A stretch of 64,000 nt of DNA. Origin: Pseudomonadota bacterium. Lineage in GTDB: Bacteria; Pseudomonadota; Alphaproteobacteria; Rhizobiales; Hyphomicrobiaceae. Made by a program: the position numbers and the translations under genes. Where the stretch lies: the NCBI GenBank assembly GCA_023405815.1, contig JAEXXM010000026.1:62001-126000 (forward strand). The letters run 5' to 3'. Positions 35,609 through 43,838 of this stretch are shown here, piece after piece. The notes beneath the pieces were generated by a model, which saw only the letters and a program-made list of their open reading frames with translations, had not been told where the DNA came from and did not search any database. Every line of letters begins with the position of its first letter. The first letter of the stretch is position 1.

Positions 35609-36013
35609 ATGGCGGAGTTGAATGTCGCTGGCGCGAGCGCAGCTAAAAGCGCGCTCGTGATCAATCGCGGCGTGACGATCATCGGCGCGCTGCAGCTCGA
35701 CGGGCCGGTGTGCATCGAGGGGACGATCGACGGCGAGGTGCGCTGCTCGGCTCTGAAGATTGCCGAGCGCGGCGAGGTCGAGGGCCTCGTCGTTGCCGAC
35801 AAGGTCGTGGTCCTCGGAGAGTTCTCCGGAGCCATCTATGCGCGCGAGCTGACGCTGGGCGCCGGCTGCAGCGTCGAGGGCCAGATCTACCACAAGAAGC
35901 TGGTGCTGGAGGAAGGCTGCTATTTCGAGGGGCAGTCCCGCCGCCACGGCGACCCCTTGAAAATCGCCCCGTTGCCGCTGGAACTCGAGGAAGCCGAGGC
36001 CGACGACCACTAG
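35609..36013 (+). CDS. Bactofilin family polymer-forming protein
   Basis: Bactofilins form cytoplasmic membrane-associated filaments and recruit cell-wall enzymes. The 134-residue protein has the beta-helical core with regular short repeats (LVINRGVTIIGALQLDGPVCIEGTIDGEV..., spacing near 18 residues) and a polar acidic tail. The ATG at 35609 was selected because the core starts soon after; the ribosome site is weak. It follows the L,D-transpeptidase gene, a neighbour that bactofilins are often linked with functionally. Confidence 0.9.
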   Translation: MAELNVAGASAAKSALVINRGVTIIGALQLDGPVCIEGTIDGEVRCSALKIAERGEVEGLVVADKVVVLGEFSGAIYARELTLGAGCSVEGQIYHKKLVLEEGCYFEGQSRRHGDPLKIAPLPLELEEAEADDH

Positions 36014-36081
36014 GGCGGATGTGCACGGCTTGCCCCGTGGCGCGCCCTGGGATAACGAGGGCGCCTGCGAGGAGCACCGCC

Positions 36082-37551
36082 ATGCAAGACAAGGCTCAGG
36101 CCACGAAAAATCTCATCGAGGGCGCCACCGGCAGCTGGGAGGTCATCATCGGCCTCGAGGTGCACGCGCAGGTCGCCTCCAAGTCGAAGCTGTTCTCTGG
36201 CGCCGCGACCGAGTTTGGCGCCGAGCCCAACAGCCACGTCTCCCTCGTCGATGCGGCGATGCCCGGCATGCTGCCCGTGATCAACTCCGAGTGCATCGCG
36301 CAGGCTGTCCGCACCGGCCTCGGCCTCAACGCCAAGATCAACCTGAAGAGCGTCTTCGACCGCAAGAACTACTTCTATCCCGACCTGCCGCAGGGCTATC
36401 AGATCAGCCAGTACAAGCAGCCGATCGTCGGCGAGGGCGAGGTCGAGATCGACGTTGATGGGGAGACCATGACCGTCGGCATCGAGCGCCTGCATTTGGA
36501 GCAGGACGCCGGCAAGTCAGTCCACGACCAGCACCCGGATTATTCCTACGTCGATCTGAACCGCTCCGGCGTCGCCCTGATGGAGATAGTGTCGAAGCCC
36601 GACATGCGCTCCTCCAAGCAGGCGCAGGCGTACGTCTCTAAGCTGCGCACCATCCTCCGCTACCTCGGCACCTCCGATGCCGACATGGAGAAGGGCAACC
36701 TGCGCGCCGACGTGAACGTCTCCGTGCGCAAGCCGGGCGACAAGCTCGGCACGCGCTGCGAGATCAAGAACGTCAACTCCATCCGCTTCATCGGCCAGGC
36801 CATCGAGGCCGAGGCGCGCCGTCAGATCGACATCATCGAAGGCGGCGGCAAGATCGACCAGGAGACGCGTCTGTTCGACCCCGGCAAGGGCGAGACGCGC
36901 TCCATGCGGAGTAAGGAAGAGGCGCACGATTACCGCTACTTCCCCGACCCCGACCTTCTGCCGCTCGAGCTGACGATGGAGTACGTCGGCGAGCTGGAGA
37001 AGGACCTGCCCGAGCTGCCCGACGCCAAGAAGCACCGCTTCATGAAGCAGTTCGGGTTGTCGGACTACGACGCGGGCGTCCTCGTCGCCGAGCGCGAGTC
37101 GGCCGACTACTTTGAGACTGTCGCTCAGGGCCGCGACGGCAAGCTCGCAGCCAACTGGGTGATCAACGAGCTGTTCGGCCGCCTCAACAAGGAAGGCAAG
37201 TCGATCGAGGCCTCGCCCGTCAGCGCGCAGCAGCTCGGTTCGATCGTCGACCTCATCTCCTCGGGCACGATCTCCGGCAAGATCGCCAAGGATCTGTTCG
37301 AGATCGTCTGGTCCGAGGGCGGCGACCCCGCCGAGATTGTCGAGAAGCGCGGGATGAAGCAGGTCACCGACACCGGCGCCATCGAGAAGGCGGTCGACGA
37401 GATCATCGCCGCCAACCCCGACAAGGTGGAGCAGGTGAAGGCGAAGCCGACCATGCTCGGCTGGTTCGTCGGTCAGGTGATGAAGGCCTCCGGCGGCAAA
37501 GCCAACCCCGCCGCCGTCAACGAGATCCTAAAGGCCAAGCTCGGCATCTGA
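36082..37551 (+). CDS. gatB: Aspartyl/glutamyl-tRNA(Asn/Gln) amidotransferase subunit B
   Basis: Kinase-like subunit that phosphorylates the mischarged aminoacyl-tRNA and binds its tail. The 489-residue protein begins with WEVIIGLEVHAQV and contains KSKLFSG, RKNYFYPDLPQGYQISQY, the RLHLEQDAGKS and DLNRSGVALMEIVS blocks, and the C-terminal YqeY-like domain ending NEILKAKLGI. The ATG at 36082 follows GAGGAGCACC. The frame extends upstream through the bactofilin gene, but that part is not coding for GatB. It is 68 bp after the bactofilin stop. Confidence 0.98.
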   Translation: MQDKAQATKNLIEGATGSWEVIIGLEVHAQVASKSKLFSGAATEFGAEPNSHVSLVDAAMPGMLPVINSECIAQAVRTGLGLNAKINLKSVFDRKNYFYPDLPQGYQISQYKQPIVGEGEVEIDVDGETMTVGIERLHLEQDAGKSVHDQHPDYSYVDLNRSGVALMEIVSKPDMRSSKQAQAYVSKLRTILRYLGTSDADMEKGNLRADVNVSVRKPGDKLGTRCEIKNVNSIRFIGQAIEAEARRQIDIIEGGGKIDQETRLFDPGKGETRSMRSKEEAHDYRYFPDPDLLPLELTMEYVGELEKDLPELPDAKKHRFMKQFGLSDYDAGVLVAERESADYFETVAQGRDGKLAANWVINELFGRLNKEGKSIEASPVSAQQLGSIVDLISSGTISGKIAKDLFEIVWSEGGDPAEIVEKRGMKQVTDTGAIEKAVDEIIAANPDKVEQVKAKPTMLGWFVGQVMKASGGKANPAAVNEILKAKLGI

Positions 37552-37658
37552 TACCCGGCGCATTTCGGCTTCGAGCATTTCGCGCCGCGAATGCGAGACT
37601 TTGTTAATTCGACCGAGAGAGGCTGCTTGCGCGGATAAACATCGCGCGCGGGCAGAAC

Positions 37659-38585
37659 ATGCGGCGCTTCCTCACGCTCAGTGTGACGATCGCTTCCTTT
37701 GTCGCTGGTGGCTTCCAACCGGCTTCGGCGGCAACAGCCGACATCGTTCTCCCCACAGGAAATCAGGCGCCTGCCTACGCGACGGATAAGGACCCGAGCG
37801 CGCAGCAACTCATCGAGACATGGCGCTCGTCCAACAACTTGATGCCGGGCAAGAAGGTCGACAACGAACGTTTCGAGATCAGTGACAGGCGCGTCGTATG
37901 GGGCAAACATGGCCGCGCATTCCTGCAGTTTCGCATCCTCTCCCCGACCGGAGACGCGATGGATTTTGCCTTATCCCGCTGTCCCGGGCGAACGCGACCG
38001 GTCGAAATCCAAGTCTACTACCAGTACAGCCGCGATCTGAGCGCGTGGGTGCCGCAAGGCGTTCGCGGCGAGTCCTCAGAGGATCTGTGCTCCGGGCAGG
38101 CACTGTGGACGCCGGATCAGATTGCCCGGCTGGTCGACCCGCCGCCGCTGCCCGTCCCTCCCAAGATTTCCGAGAGTGACGTTCACACGCCGCCGCCTGG
38201 ATCGCCGGAACGGGCGGCCATCATGGACGCGTTGCGCCCACGCTACGAGGAAGTGTTTGGCAAGCCCATCGTGTTCAAGGTCGAGACGTTGCGCGTCGCC
38301 GACGGCTTTGCATACGCCGTCGTTCACCCCCAGCGGCCGGACGGGGCGCCCGTCGAAAAGCGCGTCTGGGACAAGGCTTTCGGAGATGGCTGCTTCCAGC
38401 AGCGCGATAGCGTGGTCCACGAGTATTGGATGCAGAGGAAGGGCGGCTCGTGGACAATCGGGGTGAAGAACGACATGTGCGCCGACGATTCGATCATCGA
38501 CCAGGGTGATCTGATCGGAGCGCCGCCCCAACTGGCGAACAAGAACGCTTGGCCCGAGCGGGAATTCATGCCCGAACCGGAGTGA
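37659..38585 (+). CDS. Exported protein of unknown function
   Basis: A 308-residue protein with a signal peptide (residues 1-24, MRRFLTLSVTIASFVAGG). The C-terminal half has a pattern seen in several uncharacterised exported proteins: RAAIMDALRPRYEEVFGKPIVFKVETLRVADGFAYA. Four cysteines in the mature part (including CFQQRDS and DMCADD) may form disulfides in the periplasm. No catalytic motif is visible. It starts 107 bp after gatB and stands alone. Confidence 0.72.
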   Translation: MRRFLTLSVTIASFVAGGFQPASAATADIVLPTGNQAPAYATDKDPSAQQLIETWRSSNNLMPGKKVDNERFEISDRRVVWGKHGRAFLQFRILSPTGDAMDFALSRCPGRTRPVEIQVYYQYSRDLSAWVPQGVRGESSEDLCSGQALWTPDQIARLVDPPPLPVPPKISESDVHTPPPGSPERAAIMDALRPRYEEVFGKPIVFKVETLRVADGFAYAVVHPQRPDGAPVEKRVWDKAFGDGCFQQRDSVVHEYWMQRKGGSWTIGVKNDMCADDSIIDQGDLIGAPPQLANKNAWPEREFMPEPE

Positions 38586-38752
38586 GCCGGTTGCCTTGAG
38601 TCCGGTGGCGGGCGAAATATTCCGCGCGACGCCGGGGCCGCACGATCACCTGAAGTGTGCGCGCCGCGCTGGGTCAAAGAGGGGTTTGCCGCGATGTCGA
38701 TTGGGGAATCATCAAGGCCAAAGTCGCCATCTGAGCGCCAACAAAGGGGCGC

Positions 38753-39151
38753 ATGCACATGATCGAGGGCTCATGTCATTGCGGCGCGGTGCGCTGGACC
38801 ATCGACGAGGTTCCCGAGTCGGCTACCGCATGCAATTGCACGACGTGCCGGCGTTACGGAGCACTGTGGGCCTACGACTATGAGGGTGAAGGGATCCGCG
38901 TATCGGGTCCGACCAAGGCGTATGTCAGAGGCCCGACCCTCGGCTTTCACTTCTGCCCCGACTGCGGGGGTGTGGCCTATTGGCGGGCGCTCACGCTCGA
39001 CGCGGAAGGGCGCCGTCGCATCGCCGTCAATCTAAGGCTCGCGGCGGAGCCGGCGCTAGTGGCGGCCCTTCCCATCGATCATTTCGATGGGCTCGACAGC
39101 TTCGACGATTTGCCGCGCGACGGCCGGTGCGTGTCGGACCTGTGGTTCTGA
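38753..39151 (+). CDS. GFA family zinc-binding protein (CENP-V/GFA domain)
   Basis: A 132-residue protein of the family named after glutathione-dependent formaldehyde-activating enzyme. Zinc-binding cysteines are at positions 8 and 10 (CHC), 27, 29 and 32 (CNCTTC), and 68 and 71 (CPDC). The family fold is clear, but the real reaction is often unknown and formaldehyde chemistry should not be assumed. Two ATG codons (38753 and 38759) could start it; GGGG precedes the first. Confidence 0.92.
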   Translation: MHMIEGSCHCGAVRWTIDEVPESATACNCTTCRRYGALWAYDYEGEGIRVSGPTKAYVRGPTLGFHFCPDCGGVAYWRALTLDAEGRRRIAVNLRLAAEPALVAALPIDHFDGLDSFDDLPRDGRCVSDLWF

Positions 39152-39214
39152 GCTGCGTAGCCTGCGGCGCGTGGCGGCGTTGGCTGGGCTTCGGCGCTGT
39201 CGTAGCAATAGCCC

Positions 39215-39823
39215 ATGAGCGATCCCCGCCAGTATGCGCCATCGGCAGCGCGAAACCGCGATCCGATTTGGAGTGTGTTGGGGCCGCAGTTGCCACCGAC
39301 GGGCCTGGTGCTCGAGGTGGCCAGCGGCTCGGGCGAGCACGCGGTGCATTTCGCATCTCTTGCTAGGCCTGGTCTCGTCTTCCAGCCCAGCGATCCGAGT
39401 CCCGAGGCGCGCGCCAGCATCGATGCGTGGGTATCGGAGTCGAGATTGCCGAACGTGAAGCCGGCACTCGCGTTCGATGCCGCTGCGCAGAGCTGGCCTG
39501 TCGACCGCGCCGACGTCGTCCTCTGCATCAACATGATCCACATCTCGCCCTGGTCATCGGCGGTTGGCCTCATCCGCGGTGCCGCGCGCGTGCTGCCTCC
39601 CGGCGGCCTGCTGTTCCTCTACGGTCCCTACCGCCGCGGAGGGGAGCACACTGCGCCGAGCAACGAGGCGTTTGATGCCGACCTGCGCCGCCGCAATCCC
39701 GAGTGGGGCGTTCGCGACCTCGAGGCCGTAGCTGCACTGGCAGCGGGAGTGGGCTTTGCGCCGCCACAGATCGAGTCTATGCCGGCCAACAACTTCTCCG
39801 TTCTCTTTCGTCGCGCGACTTGA
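39215..39823 (+). CDS. DUF938 family SAM-dependent methyltransferase-like protein
   Basis: A 202-residue protein matching DUF938. It starts QYAPSAARNRDPIWSVLG, then VLEVASGSGEHAVHFA (SAM-binding motif I), FQPSDP, CINMIHISPW, and LLFLYGPYRRGGEHTAPSNEAFDA. The substrate of this family is unknown. It follows the GFA gene by 63 bp and is probably not part of the next ArsR operon. Confidence 0.92.
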   Translation: MSDPRQYAPSAARNRDPIWSVLGPQLPPTGLVLEVASGSGEHAVHFASLARPGLVFQPSDPSPEARASIDAWVSESRLPNVKPALAFDAAAQSWPVDRADVVLCINMIHISPWSSAVGLIRGAARVLPPGGLLFLYGPYRRGGEHTAPSNEAFDADLRRRNPEWGVRDLEAVAALAAGVGFAPPQIESMPANNFSVLFRRAT

Positions 39824-39882
39824 AGCCCGACGCGTAACGCACCCTGGACCGAAGCCCGGTCAGGGGTTGGCCATCAGAAATT

Positions 39883-39902
39883 ATTCAACCAAATGATTGA
39901 CT
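39883..39902. promoter_or_regulatory. Imperfect operator copy upstream of the ArsR gene
   Basis: ATTCAAC-N6-ATTGACT resembles the perfect palindrome at 39923-39942, with two mismatches in the right arm. The two copies are exactly 40 bp apart, about four helical turns, which would place bound repressors on one face of the DNA. Confidence 0.5.
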
Positions 39903-39922
39903 ATCGAGCGGGGCTCGGCCAT

Positions 39923-39942
39923 ATTCAACTACATGGTTGAAT
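39923..39942. promoter_or_regulatory. Operator palindrome covering the ArsR start codon
   Basis: ATTCAAC-TACATG-GTTGAAT has perfect 7-bp arms. The six-base centre contains the ATG start codon of the regulator gene, so binding would block transcription of the operon. Autoregulation by the ArsR-type protein is inferred from position. Confidence 0.6.
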
Positions 39943-40301
39943 TAAACGCGCCCCAGCTCGACGCCATCTTCCACGCCCTCGGCGATACAACCCGAAGGCA
40001 GATGCTCCGCGACCTCGCTCGCGGTGAGCGCACGGTCAGCCAGCTCGCCGAGCCCTTCTCGATCTCTCTCGCCGCCGCCTCCAAGCACATCAAGGCGCTT
40101 GAAAACGCCGGCCTCATCCACCGCGAGGTGCGCGGCCGCACGCACGTATGCCGTCTCGCTCCCGGACCGCTCGCCAGCGCGCATGAGTGGCTCACCTACT
40201 ACGAGCGCTTCTGGACCGACCGCCTCGACGTGCTCGATCAGCTCCTCCGCAGCGAGGATGCGCGCAAGCCCTCCCCCCTCAAACAAGGAGACGACGAATG
40301 A
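39933..40301 (+). CDS. ArsR family transcriptional regulator (SRPBCC-linked type)
   Basis: A 122-residue winged-helix repressor. The start at 39933 gives MVELNAPQLDAIFHALGDTTRRQMLRDLARGERTVSQLAEPFSISLAAASKHIKALENAGLI, the standard ArsR DNA-binding core. It lacks the ELCVCDL-type metal site of classical ArsR proteins, so metal sensing is unlikely. This branch usually controls a following SRPBCC gene, as here, where the stop overlaps the next start (ATGA). An earlier ATG at 39897 lies inside the operator region and is less likely. Confidence 0.93.
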   Translation: MVELNAPQLDAIFHALGDTTRRQMLRDLARGERTVSQLAEPFSISLAAASKHIKALENAGLIHREVRGRTHVCRLAPGPLASAHEWLTYYERFWTDRLDVLDQLLRSEDARKPSPLKQGDDE

Positions 40302-40834
40302 CCGATGTCGCGACCACCGACGACGACTATGGCGTGCTCACCGAGCCCACCACGCTGACCATCCATCGCATCCTGCCCGGTCCCATCGAGCGCGTATGGG
40401 CGTACCTCACCGACAGCGACCTGCGCCGCCAATGGCTGGCATCGGGAGCCATGGAGCTGAAGGTCGGTGCGCCGTTCGAGTTCGTCTGGCGCAACAACGA
40501 GCTCACCGACCCACCCGGCAAGCGGCCCGAAGGTTATTCCGATGAGCATCACATGCAGAGCCGCATCACCGAGATCGACCCGCCGAGGAGGCTGTCGTTC
40601 ACATGGTTCGAGCGTGGAGAGGTGACGTTCGAGCTCTCGCCTCGCGGCAACCGCGTGCTGCTCACCGTGATCCACCGCCGCATCCCCGACCGCTCCGTCC
40701 TGCTGAAGGTCGGACCCGGCTGGCACAACCATCTCGACGTGCTCGTGGCCCGGATCAGCGGCAAGGAGCCGGAGCCTTTCTGGGATAACTTCGTGCGTCT
40801 GCAGAAGGAATACACGCGCCGTATGCCGGCCTGA
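40298..40834 (+). CDS. SRPBCC (AHSA1-like) domain protein
   Basis: A 178-residue protein with a hydrophobic ligand-binding START/AHSA1 fold: TIHRILPGPIERVWAYLTDSDLRRQWLASG near the N-terminus, then ITEIDPPRRLSFTWF and GPGWHNHLDVLVARISG toward the end. Proteins of this kind bind unknown small hydrophobic molecules. It begins at the ATG at 40298, after AAGGAG, and overlaps the arsR stop. The pair is likely a ligand-responsive unit under ArsR control. Confidence 0.92.
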   Translation: MTDVATTDDDYGVLTEPTTLTIHRILPGPIERVWAYLTDSDLRRQWLASGAMELKVGAPFEFVWRNNELTDPPGKRPEGYSDEHHMQSRITEIDPPRRLSFTWFERGEVTFELSPRGNRVLLTVIHRRIPDRSVLLKVGPGWHNHLDVLVARISGKEPEPFWDNFVRLQKEYTRRMPA

Positions 40835-40849
40835 GCCGCGCGAGAGCGA

Positions 40850-40900
40850 CCAGCGCCATGCATTGGCGCTGGCCGCCGCTCAGATTGCTGAGCGGCGGCC
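40850..40900. repeat. Two adjoining perfect hairpins between convergent genes
   Basis: CCAGCGCCA/TGGCGCTGG (40850-40872, 9-bp arms) is followed at once by a 13-bp perfect stem (40871-40883 with 40888-40900, loop ATTG). The second covers the last codons and stop of the minus-strand gene 40880-41242. No T run follows, but they probably help terminate the SRPBCC transcript. Confidence 0.7.
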
Positions 40901-41242
40901 TTGACCGTCAATGAGTTCGAGCGACTGGCCATCGAACGCGAGAACCTGCAATGTCTCGCAGATCTTCGCGATCAAGATCGTTCCCTGGTTCTCCTCCGGC
41001 GTGTTGATGTTCCAGCACTCATCCTCGCCGGCATGAATGCGAAACTCATACGGGTTGCCCTCGAACGTCAGCCTGCCGAGCCACCCGCGATCGCCCTTGT
41101 CCTCCCATTCGATCGCCGGAAAGAGCGCGGTCAAATTCGCTCTGACGGCTTCACCGCTTTGCAGGCTGAGGTTCGCCGGCTGGATATCGGCCATCGAATG
41201 AACCGCCCCACGCGGCTTGAACATCATAAAATCGTAGCTCAT
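40880..41242 (-). CDS. Unknown protein translationally coupled to ilvA
   Basis: A 120-residue soluble protein, starting MSYDFMMFKPRGAVHSMADI. Its ATG overlaps the ilvA stop (ATGA), so it is made from the same mRNA. The sequence has many aromatic and acidic residues (WEDKGDRGWLGRLTFEGNPYEFRI, ECWNINTPEEN) and resembles single-domain proteins of unknown role, some near toxin immunity families, but I cannot assign it. No signal peptide or membrane segment. The end of the gene lies inside a perfect palindrome. Confidence 0.78.
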   Translation of the reverse strand: MSYDFMMFKPRGAVHSMADIQPANLSLQSGEAVRANLTALFPAIEWEDKGDRGWLGRLTFEGNPYEFRIHAGEDECWNINTPEENQGTILIAKICETLQVLAFDGQSLELIDGQGRRSAI

Positions 41243-42870
41243 GCCGCCGAGCGCTCCCCGTTGTACTCGGCCAGAAACGTCCGGTAGGCCGGATTGTCTG
41301 TCTCGTCCCAATAGGGATACGACAGCTTGTCGAGGCTCCGCTTCAGGTCCTGGCGCTCTGCTGGGGGCACCTCGATGCCCGCGAGAACGCGCCCGTAGTC
41401 GGCACCATGGTTGCGGTAGTGGAACAGCGTGATGTTCCAGCGGTCCGAGAGGCTGTCGAGGAAATGCAGGAGCGCGCCGGGACGCTCCGGAAACTGGAAG
41501 CGCAGCACCACCTCGTTGTCGAGCCCGCCGGGTGCGCGCCCGCCCACCATGTAGCGCACGTGCAGCTTTGCCATCTCGTTGCTGCTCATGTCGACCACGG
41601 GATAGCCGTGCTCGGCGAGCATGGAGGCGATCTGTTGCTTCTCGCGCTCTCCCTGGCTCAGGCGAACGCCGACGAAGATGTGCGCCTCGCGCGGATCCGA
41701 GTACCGGTAGTTGAACTCCGTGATCGAGCGCTTCCCGAGCAGCTTGATGAAGCGCCGGTAGCTGCCCGGATGCTCCGGGATGGATACCGCGAGCAGCGCC
41801 TCGCGGTGCTCGCCGATCTCCGCGCGCTCGGAGATGTGGCGCAGGCGGTCGAAGTCCATGTTGGCGCCGCTGTTGATGGCGATGAGCGCGCCCCCCTTGC
41901 CGCCGCCCTCCTCGACGTACTTCTTTAGCCCTGCCAGAGAAAGCGCGCCGGCCGGCTCCGGCACGGCGCGCGTGTCCTCGAAGATGTCCTTGATCCCCGA
42001 GCAGACCTCGTCCGTGTTGACGGTGATCACGCCGTCGAGATGCTTGCGGCAAAGGCGGTACGTCTCTTCGCCCGCCTGCTTCACCGCGGCGCCGTCCGCA
42101 AAGAAACCGACGCGATCGAGGATCACGCGTCTCCCGGCGCGCAAGGCTGCCTGCATGCTCGCGGCATCTTCGGGCTCGACGCCGATCACCTTCACGTCGG
42201 GGCGCAGGAACTTGGTGTAGACGGCCATGCCTGCCGCAAGACCGCCGCCGCCGATCGGCACGAAGATGGCCTCGATCGGATCGGGATGCTGGCGCAGGAT
42301 CTCCATGCCGATCGTGCCCTGGCCGGCGATCACGTCGCAGTCGTCGTAAGGATGAATGAAAACGAGCCCCTTCTCGGCTTCGAGCTTACGCGCGTGCGCA
42401 TAGGCTTCGTCGAAGTTGTCTCCGTGCAGCACCACCGATCCGCCGCGACTGCGGACCGCGTCGATCTTGATCTCCGGGGTCGCGCGCGGCATCACGATCG
42501 TCGCCTTGGTGTGCAACAGCTTCGCCGACATCGCCACGCCCTGGGCATGGTTGCCGGCTGAGGCGCAAATCACGCCGGCGTCGAGCGCGGCACGCGGCAG
42601 GCCGGACATCTTGTTATAGGCGCCGCGCAGCTTGAACGAGAACACCGGCTGCAGGTCCTCGCGCTTCAGCAGTACCGGGGTTTGCAGGCGCTTTGACAGT
42701 CGCGGCATGGTGTCCAACGGGCTGTCGATCGCCACGTCGTAGACGCGGGCGCCGAGTATCTTTCTGACGTAGTCGTACACGTGATACCTGCGGGGATGAG
42801 AGAGCGGCCGGCTCGGTGGCGCCGGTTGCGCCGATGCGATTGACTTCTCAGGCTCCGAGCCCGCCGTCAA
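41239..42870 (-). CDS. ilvA: Threonine ammonia-lyase, biosynthetic
   Basis: PLP enzyme that deaminates threonine to 2-oxobutanoate, the first step to isoleucine. Homology to E. coli IlvA starts around residue 33 (DYVRKILGARVYDVA). PLP-binding Lys80 sits in FSFKLRGAYNK, the phosphate loop is GGGGLAAGM, and the C-terminal 200 residues form two ACT-like regulatory domains (LLAVSIPEHPGSYRRFIKLLG, FQFPERPGALLHFLDSL), as in the isoleucine-inhibited form. The start is uncertain: the TTG at 42870 gives 543 residues with a 30-residue polar leader, and internal starts are possible. Confidence 0.95.
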   Translation of the reverse strand: MTAGSEPEKSIASAQPAPPSRPLSHPRRYHVYDYVRKILGARVYDVAIDSPLDTMPRLSKRLQTPVLLKREDLQPVFSFKLRGAYNKMSGLPRAALDAGVICASAGNHAQGVAMSAKLLHTKATIVMPRATPEIKIDAVRSRGGSVVLHGDNFDEAYAHARKLEAEKGLVFIHPYDDCDVIAGQGTIGMEILRQHPDPIEAIFVPIGGGGLAAGMAVYTKFLRPDVKVIGVEPEDAASMQAALRAGRRVILDRVGFFADGAAVKQAGEETYRLCRKHLDGVITVNTDEVCSGIKDIFEDTRAVPEPAGALSLAGLKKYVEEGGGKGGALIAINSGANMDFDRLRHISERAEIGEHREALLAVSIPEHPGSYRRFIKLLGKRSITEFNYRYSDPREAHIFVGVRLSQGEREKQQIASMLAEHGYPVVDMSSNEMAKLHVRYMVGGRAPGGLDNEVVLRFQFPERPGALLHFLDSLSDRWNITLFHYRNHGADYGRVLAGIEVPPAERQDLKRSLDKLSYPYWDETDNPAYRTFLAEYNGERSAA

Positions 42871-42995
42871 CTCGCGGCCTGATCGTCGGCGCAGTCGGCA
42901 AGGGTTAAGCCTGCTCTACCGCGGCATCTCGGATTGCTGCGAGAAATCGTAACCGCCTTCTGGCATGCTGCGCGGGGCGCAACAGGGGGAGCAGC

Positions 42996-43763
42996 ATGGC
43001 CAGGCACGTCGTCCTTATTCATGGCGCCTTTTGCGGCGGCTGGTGCTTTGCCGACGTCATGCCGGTCTTCGCCGAGCGCGGCTGGAGCTGCGAGGCACCC
43101 GATCTTCCCTATCACGTACCAGGCCCGAAGCGCGCGCCAAACCCCGCGCTCGCCCACCAGAGGATCACCGACTACACCCGCGACATGGCCGAATTCGTGA
43201 AGCGCCTGCCGCAGCCGCCGGTCATCGTCGGCCACTCGATGGGCGCCCTCATCGCCCAGCAGCTTGCCGCTGAGGGACTCGCCCGCGCGCTCGTGCTCTT
43301 CGCGCCTGCGCCGCCGTGGGGCGTCCTGCCCTCGACCGAGGCGGAGATGAACCTTGCCAAGGGGCTGATGCAGGCCGCGCCCTTCTGGGACAAGGCGCTC
43401 AATCCGTCGTTCGAGGTGGCCAAGGGGGATTCTCTTGCCGGCCTCGATCCGAAGTCGCAGCGGCGCATCTTCGATATGTTCAGCCCGGAATCAGGACGCG
43501 CGCTGTTCGAGTTGTTCTTCTGGATGTTCGACAGGCAGCGGGCGACGGCAGTCGATGCCGCAGCGGTCGCCTGTCCCGTGCTGGTCGTCGCCGGCTCGGA
43601 GGACAAGGTCATCTCGGCCGTGACGGCCCGCAAGGTCGCCGCTCTATATGCCCATGCAACTTTCGAGGAGGCAGCGGGACGAGGCCACTTTCTCATCATG
43701 GAGGAGGGCGCCGCCAACCTCGCCGGCCGCTGCGCCGACTGGATGGACAAGGTCACCAACTGA
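42996..43763 (+). CDS. Alpha/beta hydrolase
   Basis: A 255-residue cytoplasmic esterase-like protein. It opens with VVLIHGAFCGGWCF (oxyanion-hole HG), and the catalytic triad is visible as Ser81 in VGHSMGAL, Asp203 in AGSEDKVI and His231 in GRGHFLIMEEG. Substrate unknown. The ATG at 42996 follows GGGGGAGCAGC. It is divergent from ilvA and does not share an operon with the next gene (75 bp). Confidence 0.92.
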   Translation: MARHVVLIHGAFCGGWCFADVMPVFAERGWSCEAPDLPYHVPGPKRAPNPALAHQRITDYTRDMAEFVKRLPQPPVIVGHSMGALIAQQLAAEGLARALVLFAPAPPWGVLPSTEAEMNLAKGLMQAAPFWDKALNPSFEVAKGDSLAGLDPKSQRRIFDMFSPESGRALFELFFWMFDRQRATAVDAAAVACPVLVVAGSEDKVISAVTARKVAALYAHATFEEAAGRGHFLIMEEGAANLAGRCADWMDKVTN

Positions 43764-43838
43764 GCAACCACCGGCGGCAGGGTCCCCGAAGAGGAGTCGC
43801 CGAGCGCTCGCAAAAAGCTATGATCGGCCGCCGGCGCA

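Noticed and set aside
35710..36081. In-frame extension of gatB upstream to 35710
   Set aside because: It overlaps the bactofilin gene in another frame, has no GatB similarity, and the ATG at 36082 has a good ribosome site.
41243..42052. Upstream extension of the ilvA-coupled gene on the minus strand
   Set aside because: It runs through the ilvA coding region in another frame. The ATG at 41242, overlapping the ilvA stop, is the natural start.
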